This document shows, piece after piece, positions 9,371 to 18,702 of a DNA stretch of 64,000 bases. Positions within the stretch are counted from its first letter, which is position 1, and each line of letters opens with the position of its first letter. This stretch comes from Roseibaca sp. Y0-43 (GTDB lineage: Bacteria; Pseudomonadota; Alphaproteobacteria; Rhodobacterales; Rhodobacteraceae). The notes under the pieces are model-generated. The model made no database searches. It saw only the letters and a list, made by a program, of their open reading frames with translations, and was not told the DNA's origin. The stretch is taken from assembly GCF_020667835.1 (NCBI RefSeq), contig NZ_JAFMPR010000003.1, positions 62,001 to 126,000 of the forward strand, in the 5' to 3' direction. The position numbers were made by a program, and so were the translations under genes.

Positions 9371-10585
9371 TTGAAAATTCTGTTCGTGCACCAGAATTTT
9401 CCGGCCCAGTTCAAGCATCTGGCCCCTGCCTTGGCCGCGCGCGGGCACGAGGTTGTGGCGCTGACCGCGGAAAGCAACCAGCAACAAAGCCCCGTCCAGA
9501 TCTATCGCTACCCCATGCCCGACCCGGCCCCCGCGCCGGGACAGGCGCGGCTGGCCACGACCTATATGGCGATGACCGACCGCGCCCACCGCGTGGGTCG
9601 CGCCGCCTTTCAATTGCGCGACAAACTATGCTTTGTGCCCGATGTGATCTTTGGCCATACCGGCTGGGGCGAAACCCTGTTCCTGAAAGAGGTGTTCCCC
9701 GACGCCCGCTTGCTGGCCTATGCCGAATTTTTCTATGGCACGCGCGGGCTGGATGTGGGGTTTGATCCCGAATTCAGCGCGCAGGACCAGTTCTCGGGCT
9801 TTCCGGTAATTGCGCGGCAGGCACATCTGGCGCTGGCCATGGTGCAGGCCGATGCCGGGCTTGCCCCCACCGAATGGCAGGCCGATACCTTTCCGCCAGA
9901 GCTGCGCGACAAGATCACAATCACCCATGACGGCGTCGATACCGATGCACTCAGACCTGACCCGCAGGCGCAGATCACGCTGCCGAACGGGCGGCACTTG
10001 CGCGCGGGCGACGAGGTGCTGACCTATGTCACCCGCAATATCGAACCCTATCGCGGCTCGCATATCTTCATCCGCAGCCTGCCGCAGGTTCTGGCGGCTC
10101 GGCCCGGCGCGCAGGTGGTCATCATCGGCGGCGACGGGGTCAGCTATGGCGCGGCCCCGGCCCAAGGCACATGGAAGGAGCATTTCCTGTCGGAGATCGC
10201 GGGCACACCGGGGCTGGAACGGGTGCATTTCGTGGGGCGCGTGCCTTACCGCGATTACGTCACGCTCATGCAGGTCTCACGCGCCCATGCCTACCTGACC
10301 ATCCCCTTCGTGCTGTCATGGTCGCTGCTGGAATCGATGGCCATGGGCGCGCATGTCGTAGCCTCGCGCACCGCGCCGGTGGAGGAGGTGGTGGTCGATG
10401 GCGTGAACGGCCAACTGGTCGATTTCTTCGATATAGACGCATGGTCCGAGGCCTTGACCACCGCCCTCGCCCATCCCGAACGCTTTGCCGCGCGGCGCGT
10501 GGCCGCGCGCAAAACGATTGTCGAAAATTACGACCTGAAGCGCATCTGCCTGCCCCGGCTGATCCGCTTTGTCGAAGGCGACTAG
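9371..10585 (+). CDS. Glycosyltransferase, family 4-like
   Basis: A 404-residue GT-B-fold glycosyltransferase starting at a TTG (MKILFVHQNFPAQFKHLAPALAARGHEV) preceded by a GGGGGG ribosome site 13 bases after yejF. An ATG at 9366 terminates at once, so TTG is the only sensible start. The C-terminal half has the sugar-nucleotide region around LESMAMGAHVVASRTAPVEEVVVDGVNG. The acceptor is unknown; a role in surface polysaccharide is likely from the family. It may be co-transcribed with yejABEF. It ends 4 bases into the convergent dddL gene. Confidence 0.85.
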   Translation: MKILFVHQNFPAQFKHLAPALAARGHEVVALTAESNQQQSPVQIYRYPMPDPAPAPGQARLATTYMAMTDRAHRVGRAAFQLRDKLCFVPDVIFGHTGWGETLFLKEVFPDARLLAYAEFFYGTRGLDVGFDPEFSAQDQFSGFPVIARQAHLALAMVQADAGLAPTEWQADTFPPELRDKITITHDGVDTDALRPDPQAQITLPNGRHLRAGDEVLTYVTRNIEPYRGSHIFIRSLPQVLAARPGAQVVIIGGDGVSYGAAPAQGTWKEHFLSEIAGTPGLERVHFVGRVPYRDYVTLMQVSRAHAYLTIPFVLSWSLLESMAMGAHVVASRTAPVEEVVVDGVNGQLVDFFDIDAWSEALTTALAHPERFAARRVAARKTIVENYDLKRICLPRLIRFVEGD

Positions 10586-11283
10586 CGCCGCGCTTTCGGC
10601 GCGCGGCTGAACACCATTTTCTGGTTGGCCAGCTTGTCGGTCGCCCCCATCCACGCATAGGCCAGAAGCGACGGTTCGTGATCGGCCACGGTAATGCGGT
10701 GCAACTGCCCCGGCTGGTTGAAGATCAGCGAACCGGGCGCATAGACCCCTTGGTCGTTTTCCGACACCGCGCCCGACAGGCACAGGTAGCTTTCGGTTAT
10801 CCCGTCATGCGCATGGGCGGGGTAGGTGCAGCTTGGCGCAAACAGCACCAGCCCTAGGATCACTTCGTTGGTCACAACCGGGCCGGTGGGGCCGACCAGT
10901 TCGGCATAAGCATATTTCTGCTCCAGCCCGCGCGGCACTTTTTCATACCCGTATTGCCATTGCAGCCGGTCATGGATGGCGTCGATCGTGCGGATGAAGG
11001 CCGAGTGCCGCGCCTCGCGCCCTTGGTCCAGCGCGCGGCGGAAATGCTTGGTGACTGGCTTCTCCATGGGCGACAATTCGGCAATCGGCGCATTTGCCTT
11101 TATCACCCGCGCCACGCGTTCACGCACCGCGCGCTGATGGGCGCGGATCTTGGCGCTGCCGCCGGCAGGCAGATCGCGGTAAAGTTCGTAGAAATCGCGC
11201 AGCAGATAGCCCCATTCGGGGCGGTCCGACAGGCGCGGCTGTAACGCCGAAGCGGGCGCGGGGGTGATTGCGGACTCGGTCAT
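10582..11283 (-). CDS. dddL: Dimethylsulfoniopropionate lyase, DddL-type cupin
   Basis: Predicted to cleave DMSP to dimethyl sulfide and acrylate. The 233 residues match DddL length and end in a cupin barrel. Metal ligands are visible as His157, His159 and Glu164 in PAHAHDGITESY (HxHx4E) plus His195 in PGQLHRI; Tyr166 lies beside the site, as in the Ddd cupins. The segment LQWQYGYEKVPRGLEQKYAYAE and the cupin core LCLSGAVSEND are characteristic as I remember the DddL family. The gene stands alone: no acrylate or DMS genes adjoin it. Other small-molecule cupins are the alternative; I consider DddL clearly more likely. Confidence 0.85.
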   Translation of the reverse strand: MTESAITPAPASALQPRLSDRPEWGYLLRDFYELYRDLPAGGSAKIRAHQRAVRERVARVIKANAPIAELSPMEKPVTKHFRRALDQGREARHSAFIRTIDAIHDRLQWQYGYEKVPRGLEQKYAYAELVGPTGPVVTNEVILGLVLFAPSCTYPAHAHDGITESYLCLSGAVSENDQGVYAPGSLIFNQPGQLHRITVADHEPSLLAYAWMGATDKLANQKMVFSRAPKARR

Positions 11284-11301
11284 GCCCCGACCCTAGCCGT
11301 G

Positions 11302-11340
11302 GGCCAAAGAAAAACGCCGCCCCAAGCGACAGGGCGGCGT
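11302..11340 (-). terminator. Intrinsic terminator downstream of rpmJ
   Basis: Read on the minus strand, a 9-base-pair stem (ACGCCGCCC with GGGCGGCGT, 11314-11322 and 11332-11340) with a 9-base loop is followed by TTTTCTTT. It lies 25 bases beyond the rpmJ stop and just upstream of dddL, so it insulates dddL from rpmJ. Confidence 0.8.
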
Positions 11341-11365
11341 CAAATCCCGACAGACATGGCTGAAA

Positions 11366-11491
11366 TCAGCCCTGACGTGCCTTGAATTTCTTTTGGGTCT
11401 TGTTGATGACGTAGACCCGGCCTTTACGGCGCACGATCTGACAATCACGGTGGCGCTGCTTGAGCGACCGGAGCGAATTCTTGACCTTCAT
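11366..11491 (-). CDS. rpmJ: 50S ribosomal protein L36 (zinc-free type)
   Basis: A 41-residue basic protein, [18 protein letters not shown] to the C-terminal KKFKARQG, matching bacterial L36 of the form typical of alphaproteobacteria. It retains only one cysteine (Cys17), so the four-ligand zinc site of the C+ paralogue is absent. An AAGGAGAAG ribosome site precedes the ATG. It is transcribed towards dddL and ends at its own terminator. Confidence 0.95.
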   Translation of the reverse strand: MKVKNSLRSLKQRHRDCQIVRRKGRVYVINKTQKKFKARQG

Positions 11492-11559
11492 CGGTCTTCT
11501 CCTTCTCGCGGCGCGCGAGCGCCTGCCTCTGATTCTGTCCTGCGCAAGCAGGGGTGAAA

Positions 11560-11634
<75 letters not shown>

Positions 11635-11763
11635 GACTGGTCTGACATGCGCCCCAAACAAAAGGGACGCGGGCCACGACCGCGTCTGTAAGGCGGGTCT
11701 ATAAATAGAGTCGCGGGCAGGATCAAGGGCTTTCGCAAGGGGAAATTCGCGCTATAACCCGAT

Positions 11764-12636
11764 ATGACAAGGAAATTCGGAATGCAGGCTTATCAGTTCA
11801 TAGCAGCGGCCCCTGCAACGACGGCGGTTCTCTTCGCCTCGCCCCATAGTGCGCGGGCTTATCCGCCCGAATTTCTGCAAGCGTCGCAGCTGGATGAACT
11901 GTCGTTGCGCTCGTCAGAGGACGCCTATGTCGACATGTTCCTGCGGTCCGCGCCAGCGGCCGGGGCGCATGTTCTGCTGGGCGGTGTGCCGCGCGCCTAT
12001 GTCGATTACAACCGCGCCTCTAGCGAGCTGGACCCAGCGCTGATTTCCGGCATCGCGGTGCGGGCGATGAATGCGCGTATCAGCTCCGGCCTTGGGGTTA
12101 TCCCGCGCGTGGTCGCCGGGGGGCGCGCGATCTATTCCGGCAAGATCACCCGCGCCCAAGCGCAAGACCGCCTGCGCAGCTATTGGCAGCCCTATCATGA
12201 CAAGCTTGCCAGCCTTATGGCCGACAATGCCGAAACCTTTGGCCGCGCCATCCTGATCGACATGCATTCCATGCCGCGCGACGCGGTGACAACGCGCAAC
12301 GCCACCCGCCCCGACGTGGTGCTGGGCGACCGCTTCGGCGCGTCCTGCCATTCCGACATTGTCGATGCGATTGCCGCCATCTTCACAGCCGCCGGGCTGC
12401 GGGTTGCCCGCAACGCGCCTTTTGCCGGGGCCTATATCGCCCAGCGCTACGGCCTGCCCTCTGTCGGGCAACATGTGGTGCAGGTCGAAATCGACCGTGG
12501 CCTTTACCTGAACGAGGCCCGCGTTACCCCCAGCGCCGATTTCGACTCGTTCCAGACGCTTATGGACAGCGCCGTCACCGCAATGGCCGAAATCGGGCGC
12601 GGCGCGGGGAAAATGGTGGCACTGGCCGCCGAATAG
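11764..12636 (+). CDS. N-formylglutamate amidohydrolase family protein
   Basis: A 290-residue zinc-hydrolase-like protein of the N-formylglutamate amidohydrolase (HutG/FGase) family. Signatures are FASPHSARAYP near the N-terminus, GGVPRAYVDYNRASSELDP and LIDMHSMPRD, where the His, Asp and Glu residues would bind metal. An in-frame ATG at 11782 (MQAYQF) is a possible alternative start. No histidine-degradation genes are nearby, so the substrate may differ from formylglutamate. Confidence 0.82.
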   Translation: MTRKFGMQAYQFIAAAPATTAVLFASPHSARAYPPEFLQASQLDELSLRSSEDAYVDMFLRSAPAAGAHVLLGGVPRAYVDYNRASSELDPALISGIAVRAMNARISSGLGVIPRVVAGGRAIYSGKITRAQAQDRLRSYWQPYHDKLASLMADNAETFGRAILIDMHSMPRDAVTTRNATRPDVVLGDRFGASCHSDIVDAIAAIFTAAGLRVARNAPFAGAYIAQRYGLPSVGQHVVQVEIDRGLYLNEARVTPSADFDSFQTLMDSAVTAMAEIGRGAGKMVALAAE

Positions 12637-12684
12637 GGCCACGCCGCTTTTCATCCGCAAGCTTCTCGCGCTACTCTGGTCGCC

Positions 12685-15195
12685 ATGGATATCATCGCCC
12701 TTGTCGGCGCGGTTGCGCTGCTGTTCATCGTGATCGGCGTGTCGGAACCGTTGTCGGAACGGTTGCGCCTGCCGTTCACGGTGATTCTGGCCATCATGGG
12801 GGCGCTGATCGGGGCCACCGCGCTGACGCTGGCGACCTCTGGCCTGGGCGACACGCTCAGCCCGATGGTGCGCCGCCTGCTGGACCTGCCCATCCGCTCG
12901 AACATCTTCCTGTATGTGCTGCTGCCCACGCTGCTGTTCCAGGTGGCGCTGATGGTCAATGCACGGCGCATGTTGGACGATTGGGTGCCCATCCTTGTCA
13001 TGGCGGTGGGGGCGGTGCTGGTGTCGACCGTGGTCATCGGCTACGCGCTGACGCCTTTCACCGCGCTGCCGCTGGCGGCTTGCCTGCTGATCGGGGCGGT
13101 CGTATCCACCACAGACCCGTCGGCGGTGGTCAGCATCTTTCGCAACATCGCCGCCCCGCAGCGCCTGACCCGCATTGTCGAGGGCGAAAGCCTGCTGAAT
13201 GACGCCGCCGCCATCGCGCTGTTCGGCTTTTTCCTGTCCTTCGTCATGCTGGGCGTGCCGAACCCAACGCTGCAAGAGGCCGCGCTGACCTTTCCGTGGC
13301 TGATCGGGGGTGGCGTGGCCATCGGCTGGATCGTGGCGCGCGTGGCCATTGCACTCATGGCGGTGCTGCCCAGCTACCCGCGCGCGCAAGTGTCGGTCAG
13401 CGTGGCGTTGCCCTATTTGACCTACATCGCCGCCGAGCAATACCTGGGGGCGTCGGGCGTGATCGCGGTCGTCGTCTCTGGCCTTGTGTTGAACCTGCAA
13501 GGGCCAAGCCGGCTGACACCGCTCAGCTGGGGCTACCTGCGCGAGGTCTGGGATCTGCTGGCCTATTGGGCGGGCGCGTTCATCTTCATTCTGGCCGCGC
13601 TTCTGATCCCGCGCCTGATGGGCGATCTGCGCGCAAGCGACCTGTTCCTGATCGGGGTGATCGTGTTTGCCGCCATCGTCGCGCGGGCGGTCATGCTGTT
13701 CGGAGTGCTGCCGATCCTTGGGCGGATGAAACTGTCGCCGCAGGTGGATGTCAGCTACCGATCAGCCATTCTATGGGGCGGCTTGCGCGGCGCGGTCACG
13801 CTGGCACTAGCGCTGGCGGTCACGGAAAGTGCGCTCGTGCCCCCCGCCATCAAGCGAGAGGTGGGCATTCTGGCAACGGGCTTCACCCTGTTCACGTTGC
13901 TGGTGCAGGGCACGACGCTGCGCTGGGTCATTTCGCGGCTGGGGCTGGACCGCCTGCCCGCGCTAGACGAAGCCTTGTCGCGGCAGGTGATTGCCGTCGC
14001 CCTTCAGAACGTGCGCGAGGAAATCGCCGAAATCTCGCGCGATTACCGCCTTCCGCAAGAGGTGATCCGGTCAGAGGCCAAGCGCTTCGCCGCGCGGCTG
14101 GACGGCGCGGTGTCAGAGGCCGAGAGCGTCGACATTCCCGACCGCGACCGCATCACGCTGGGGCTGGTGGCACTGGCCGGGCGCGAACGCGACCTGATCT
14201 TGGAAAATTTCCGTCAACAACTTTTCTCGTCGCGGTTGGTGGAAAGCATGTTGTCGGATGTGGACAGCCTGATCGAACGCACCCGTCTGGGCGGGCGCGA
14301 CGAATACCGCGCCACCGCGCGCCGCGCGCTTGGGTTCGGCGGGCGCTACCGCATGGCCGTGTGGCTGAACAACCGCCTGCGCTGGTCCGCCCCGCTGGAG
14401 GTGATGACCGCCGACCGCTTCGAGCGCTTGCTGAACCAGCAACTTGTGCTGGACGAATTGCACAGTTTCATCGCGGGCAAGATCCGGCGCATTCATGGCC
14501 GCCGCGTGGCCGACTTGCTGGCCGAATTGCTGCGTCGCCGCTGCGAGGAAACCGACAACGCCATCGAAGGCCTGCGCCTGCAATATCCGGGCTATGCCGA
14601 GGAAATCGAGCGCCGCTTCATCCGCCGCACCTCGCTTCGGCTGGAAGAGCGCGAATATGAAACGCTCTTTGCCGACGGGCTTATCAGCCGCGAAGTGTTC
14701 ACCACCCTGCGCGACGGGCTGAGCGATGCGCGCAACGCACTCGACAAGCGGCCAAGGCTGGATTTTGCCCTGCAACGCGAAGAGGTGCTGCGCGCTTTCC
14801 CGGTCTTTGCCACCATGCCAGAGGAAAGCCGCAAAAGCCTCGCCCGCGCGCTCAAGACGCTTTACGTCGAACCCGGCCGCGTTTTGATTCGCAAAGGCGA
14901 AGTGCCGCGTTCGGTCTATTTCATTGCCTCTGGCGCGGTCGAGATGGAACGCCGCGGCCAGAAGCTACGGCTGGGCCGGGGCGAGTTTTTCGGCCATCTG
15001 GGTATGCTCAGCGGCCAGCCCCGCCGCGCCATGGTCGCGGCCATCACCCATTGCACGCTTTTCGCGCTGGACGAGGCCAAGTTCCGCAACCTTCTGGCCC
15101 GCAACGAAGCCTTGCAGCAAGAGGTCGAGGCCAGTGCCATCGCGCGCGGTGCCAATGTCGAACGCATCATGGCACCGATCCGCAAGCGGGCGTAA
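12685..15195 (+). CDS. Sodium/proton antiporter (CPA1) with cyclic-nucleotide-binding domain
   Basis: An 836-residue inner-membrane antiporter. Residues 1 to about 420 form the CPA1/NhaP transport domain with roughly 12 helices and the ion-binding signature STTDPSAVVSIFRNI followed by GESLLNDAAAIALF. A helical cytoplasmic region spans about 430-700. Residues about 705-815 form a cyclic-nucleotide/Crp-like beta barrel (LRAFPVFATMPEESRKSL, GEVPRSVYFIASGAVEMERRG, GRGEFFGHLGMLSGQPRRA). Transport could thus be gated by a nucleotide or another ligand. The gene likely serves sodium and pH homeostasis; it is not in an obvious operon. Confidence 0.88.
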   Translation: MDIIALVGAVALLFIVIGVSEPLSERLRLPFTVILAIMGALIGATALTLATSGLGDTLSPMVRRLLDLPIRSNIFLYVLLPTLLFQVALMVNARRMLDDWVPILVMAVGAVLVSTVVIGYALTPFTALPLAACLLIGAVVSTTDPSAVVSIFRNIAAPQRLTRIVEGESLLNDAAAIALFGFFLSFVMLGVPNPTLQEAALTFPWLIGGGVAIGWIVARVAIALMAVLPSYPRAQVSVSVALPYLTYIAAEQYLGASGVIAVVVSGLVLNLQGPSRLTPLSWGYLREVWDLLAYWAGAFIFILAALLIPRLMGDLRASDLFLIGVIVFAAIVARAVMLFGVLPILGRMKLSPQVDVSYRSAILWGGLRGAVTLALALAVTESALVPPAIKREVGILATGFTLFTLLVQGTTLRWVISRLGLDRLPALDEALSRQVIAVALQNVREEIAEISRDYRLPQEVIRSEAKRFAARLDGAVSEAESVDIPDRDRITLGLVALAGRERDLILENFRQQLFSSRLVESMLSDVDSLIERTRLGGRDEYRATARRALGFGGRYRMAVWLNNRLRWSAPLEVMTADRFERLLNQQLVLDELHSFIAGKIRRIHGRRVADLLAELLRRRCEETDNAIEGLRLQYPGYAEEIERRFIRRTSLRLEEREYETLFADGLISREVFTTLRDGLSDARNALDKRPRLDFALQREEVLRAFPVFATMPEESRKSLARALKTLYVEPGRVLIRKGEVPRSVYFIASGAVEMERRGQKLRLGRGEFFGHLGMLSGQPRRAMVAAITHCTLFALDEAKFRNLLARNEALQQEVEASAIARGANVERIMAPIRKRA

Positions 15196-15265
15196 CTGTC
15201 AGGCTGGCTTGTCACGACCGCCCGCGCATGGCACACCATGAAAAACCACACGAGAAAGCGCCGCA

Positions 15266-16162
15266 ATGACCGATCCGAATTTCGACGACCGCAAGCAACG
15301 TGCAGCCGCGTGGTTCCGCGAGCTGCGCGATCAAATCGTTGCGGCGTTTGAAGCGGTCGAGGACAGCCACACCACCGGCCCGATGTCGGACCGCGCGCCG
15401 GGCCGGTTTGAAGTGACCGACACCAAGCGCCACGCGCCCGACGGGTCCGACGCGGGCGGCGGCTTGATGAGCGTCATGCGCGGCGGGCGCGTGTTCGAGA
15501 AGATCGGCGTCAATGTCTCTGCCGTCTATGGCCAGTTGGGCGATCAGGCGCAGCGGTCCCTGACCGCGCGCAAGGAAATTCCGGGGCTGGAAGACGACCC
15601 GCGCTTCTGGGCCAGCGGTATCTCTCTGGTGGCGCATATGCAAAACCCCCACGCCCCTGCCGTGCACTTGAACACCCGTATGTTCTGGACCCCCGGCGCG
15701 TGGTGGTTCGGCGGCGGCACCGACCTGAACCCCTGCATCGAATACCCAGAGGACACGGCCGATTTCCACGCCACGCTGAAGGCGCATTGCGACCCGCATG
15801 GGGCCGATCTGTATCCGCGTTTCAAGGACTGGGCGGATGAGTATTTCTACATCCCCCACCGCAAGCGCGCGCGCGGCGTGGGCGGCATTTTCTACGACGA
15901 TTATTGCACCGGCGACTGGGAGGCCGATTTCGCCTTTACCCAAGACGTGGGCAAATCCTTTCTGCCCGCGTTTCTGGCGCAGGTCGAACGTCGTCGCGGG
16001 ATGGCTTGGACCGACGCCGACAAGGAAACCCAGCTTATTCATCGCGGGCTATATGCCGAATACAACCTTGTCTATGACCGGGGCACCAAGTTCGGCCTGC
16101 AAACCGGCCACGACCCAGACGCCGTGCTGATGAGCCTGCCGCCCTTTGCGCGCTGGGTGTAG
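15266..16162 (+). CDS. hemF: Coproporphyrinogen III oxidase, oxygen-dependent
   Basis: Oxidative decarboxylation of coproporphyrinogen III to protoporphyrinogen IX in haem and bacteriochlorophyll synthesis. The 298 residues are of usual length and show GGGLMSVMRGGRVFEKIGVN, HLNTRMFWTPGAWWFGGGTDLNP, and RARGVGGIFYDDYCTGDWEADFAF with the conserved catalytic region. The C-terminus YNLVYDRGTKFGLQTGHDPDAVLMSLPP is diagnostic. It starts 70 bases after the antiporter. Confidence 0.96.
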   Translation: MTDPNFDDRKQRAAAWFRELRDQIVAAFEAVEDSHTTGPMSDRAPGRFEVTDTKRHAPDGSDAGGGLMSVMRGGRVFEKIGVNVSAVYGQLGDQAQRSLTARKEIPGLEDDPRFWASGISLVAHMQNPHAPAVHLNTRMFWTPGAWWFGGGTDLNPCIEYPEDTADFHATLKAHCDPHGADLYPRFKDWADEYFYIPHRKRARGVGGIFYDDYCTGDWEADFAFTQDVGKSFLPAFLAQVERRRGMAWTDADKETQLIHRGLYAEYNLVYDRGTKFGLQTGHDPDAVLMSLPPFARWV

Positions 16163-16465
16163 CCTACACATTCATTTCAGGCGCGGAATCAAGGCGCATC
16201 GCGCCGCCGCGCCATCGGCGGGCCGTCCCGCGGCCTGCCGATTGGGAGGGTGTCGCGATTGCGTTCAAATCGAGGATGAACATGGCCGCCATAAAGCACT
16301 GCTGCTCGAAGGTCGCATCGGCAGTCCCCGGCCCGCCGCTGGCGCGGCATCCCAAAGGTGGTTAGGCCAAAACCCCCACTTTCGCACAGCCAAATTTTCC
16401 TGTATGGCACGGGCCATCTGAGACGTGACGCTTCGACCCCGGCGTGATGCACAAGGATTGGGGTC
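16163..16465. other. Non-coding stretch between hemF and the pnp leader
   Basis: About 300 bases with no supportable gene. Short frames open on both strands, but none resembles a known protein or has a good ribosome site. The stretch contains an AT-richer patch around 16380-16405 (CCAAATTTTCCTGTATGG) that could hold the pnp promoter. The minus strand has short hydrophobic reading segments that could be decayed coding sequence; I cannot support that. Confidence 0.4.
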
Positions 16466-16514
16466 GGCGGCAATGGGGCCGCCATTCACATCAGGAGATC
16501 CGGGATACGCCCGG
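16466..16514 (+). promoter_or_regulatory. Structured leader of pnp (two stem-loops)
   Basis: Two hairpins precede pnp: GGCGGC/GCCGCC (16466-16471 with 16478-16483) and CCGGG/CCCGG (16500-16504 with 16510-16514). In E. coli the pnp leader is cut by RNase III and used for autoregulation; a similar role here is inference from position only. Confidence 0.45.
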
Positions 16515-16539
16515 AAGTGCTCCGACGAGGATATGACGT

Positions 16540-18681
16540 ATGTTCAACATCACCAAGAAATCCATCCAGTGGGGCCAGGAAACGCTCACACTGGAAACCG
16601 GCAAGATTGCCCGTCAGGCTGACGGTTCGGTCATTGCCACGCTGGGCGAAACCAGCGTCATGGCGAACGTGACCTTCGCGAAAGAAGCCAAGCCCGGGCA
16701 AGACTTCTTCCCGCTGACCGTGCATTACCAGGAAAAATACTACGCAGCCGGTAAAGTGCCCGGCGGCTTCCTGAAGCGCGAAGCGCGCCCGTCCGACAAG
16801 GAAACCCTGACCTCGCGCCTGATCGACCGCCCGATCCGCCCGCTATTCGTCGAGGGCTTCAAGAACGAAGTTCTGGTCATCTGCACCGTGCTCAGCCACG
16901 ATCTGGTCAATGAGCCCGACGTGGTGGCCATGATCGCCGCCTCTGCCGCGCTGACCATTTCCGGCGCGCCCTTCATGGGCCCGATCGGCGCCGCGCGCGT
17001 GGGTTTTGTCGATGGCGAATATGTCCTGAACCCCGAATGCCAGGACATGGAAAAGCTGCGCGAGAACCCCGAGCAGCGTCTGGACCTTGTCGTCGCGGGC
17101 ACCAAGGACGCCGTGATGATGGTCGAATCGGAAGCCTATGAGCTGTCCGAGGCCGAAATGCTGGGCGCGGTGAAATTCGCGCATGAAAGCTATCAGCCGG
17201 TGATCGACCTGATTATCGAGCTGGCCGAAGAAGCCGCGAAAGAGCCGTTCGACTTCACCCCCCCGGATTATTCCGAGCTGTATGCCGCTGTCAAAGCCGC
17301 TGGCGAAAGCCTGATGCGCGCCGCCTTCGCGCTGCGCGACAAGCAAGAACGCGTCGCCGCCATCGCAGCCGCCCGCGACGCGATCAAGGCATCGCTGAGC
17401 GAAGAGCAGCTGGCGGACAGCAACCTCGGCTCCGCCATCAAGAAGCTGGAAGCATCCATTCTGCGCGGTGCCGTGGTCAATGGTCAGCCCCGCGTTGACG
17501 GGCGCGACACCAAGACCGTGCGCCCCATCGTGGCCGAAACCAGCCTTCTGCCGCGCACCCATGGCTCTGCGCTGTTCACCCGTGGCGAAACCCAGTCGCT
17601 GTGTGTGACCACACTGGGCACCGGCGATGATGAGCAATTCATCGACGCGCTGACCGGCACCAGCAAATCGAACTTCCTGCTGCACTACAACTTCCCCCCC
17701 TACTCGGTGGGCGAGGTTGGCCGCTTCGGCCCTCCGGGACGTCGTGAAATCGGCCATGGCAAACTGGCATGGCGCGCGTTGCAGGCGGTTCTGCCGGCGG
17801 CGACCGACTTCCCCTATACCATCCGTCTGGTGTCCGAGATCACGGAGTCCAACGGGTCGTCCTCCATGGCCACCGTCTGCGGCGGCTCGCTGTCGATGAT
17901 GGATGCGGGCGTGCCGCTGAAAGCGCCGGTCGCCGGTGTGGCCATGGGCCTGATCCTGGAAGATGACGGCCGCTTCGCCGTTCTGACCGACATCCTTGGC
18001 GACGAAGACCACCTTGGCGACATGGATTTCAAAGTGGCCGGGACCGCCGATGGGATCACGTCCTTGCAGATGGACATCAAGGTCGCGGGCATCACGTTTG
18101 AAATCATGGAGCAGGCACTGGCCCAAGCCAAGGATGCGCGGATGCACATCATGGGCGAAATGGCCAAGGCACTGACCGCGCCGCAGGGCTTCAGCCAATA
18201 CGCGCCCAAGATCGAAACCATGCAGGTGCCCACGGATAAAATCCGCGAAGTCATCGGCACGGGCGGCAAGGTCATCCGCGAGATCGTGGAAGTGTCGGGC
18301 GCGAAGGTCGACATCAACGATGACGGTGTCATCAAGATCGCCTCGAACGACGCGGAAGCCATCAAGAAGGCCCATGACATGATCTATTCGATCGTGGCAG
18401 AGCCGGAAGTCGGCAAAATCTACACCGGTAAGGTCGTGAAATTGGTCGATTTCGGCGCGTTCGTGAACTTCTTCGGCAAGCGCGACGGCCTGGTGCACGT
18501 GTCCCAGATCGAGAACCGCCGCCTGAACCATCCGTCGGATGTGCTGAAGGAAGGTCAGGAAGTGAAGGTCAAGCTTCTGGGCTTCGACGATCGCGGCAAG
18601 GTCCGTTTGGCCATGAAAATGGTCGATCAGGAAACCGGCGAAGAGATCGTCGCGTCGAAAGACGACTCCGCCGACGCCTGA
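16540..18681 (+). CDS. pnp: Polyribonucleotide nucleotidyltransferase (PNPase)
   Basis: Phosphorolytic 3'-5' exoribonuclease of the RNA degradosome. The 713 residues contain two RNase PH-like cores (first with [24 protein letters not shown], second with [19 protein letters not shown]), the catalytic segment [19 protein letters not shown], a KH domain (about 555-615, [15 protein letters not shown]) and an S1 domain (about 625-695, [20 protein letters not shown]). A GACGAGGA segment lies 11-18 bases before the ATG. rpsO, the usual upstream neighbour in many bacteria, is not present here. Confidence 0.97.
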   Translation: MFNITKKSIQWGQETLTLETGKIARQADGSVIATLGETSVMANVTFAKEAKPGQDFFPLTVHYQEKYYAAGKVPGGFLKREARPSDKETLTSRLIDRPIRPLFVEGFKNEVLVICTVLSHDLVNEPDVVAMIAASAALTISGAPFMGPIGAARVGFVDGEYVLNPECQDMEKLRENPEQRLDLVVAGTKDAVMMVESEAYELSEAEMLGAVKFAHESYQPVIDLIIELAEEAAKEPFDFTPPDYSELYAAVKAAGESLMRAAFALRDKQERVAAIAAARDAIKASLSEEQLADSNLGSAIKKLEASILRGAVVNGQPRVDGRDTKTVRPIVAETSLLPRTHGSALFTRGETQSLCVTTLGTGDDEQFIDALTGTSKSNFLLHYNFPPYSVGEVGRFGPPGRREIGHGKLAWRALQAVLPAATDFPYTIRLVSEITESNGSSSMATVCGGSLSMMDAGVPLKAPVAGVAMGLILEDDGRFAVLTDILGDEDHLGDMDFKVAGTADGITSLQMDIKVAGITFEIMEQALAQAKDARMHIMGEMAKALTAPQGFSQYAPKIETMQVPTDKIREVIGTGGKVIREIVEVSGAKVDINDDGVIKIASNDAEAIKKAHDMIYSIVAEPEVGKIYTGKVVKLVDFGAFVNFFGKRDGLVHVSQIENRRLNHPSDVLKEGQEVKVKLLGFDDRGKVRLAMKMVDQETGEEIVASKDDSADA

Positions 18682-18702
18682 CACCATCGCGCGGGAAGCA
18701 CA

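Noticed and set aside
16164-16489. Short minus-strand frames between hemF and pnp as a transposase remnant
   Set aside because: No recognisable transposase motif or terminal inverted repeats can be seen by eye.
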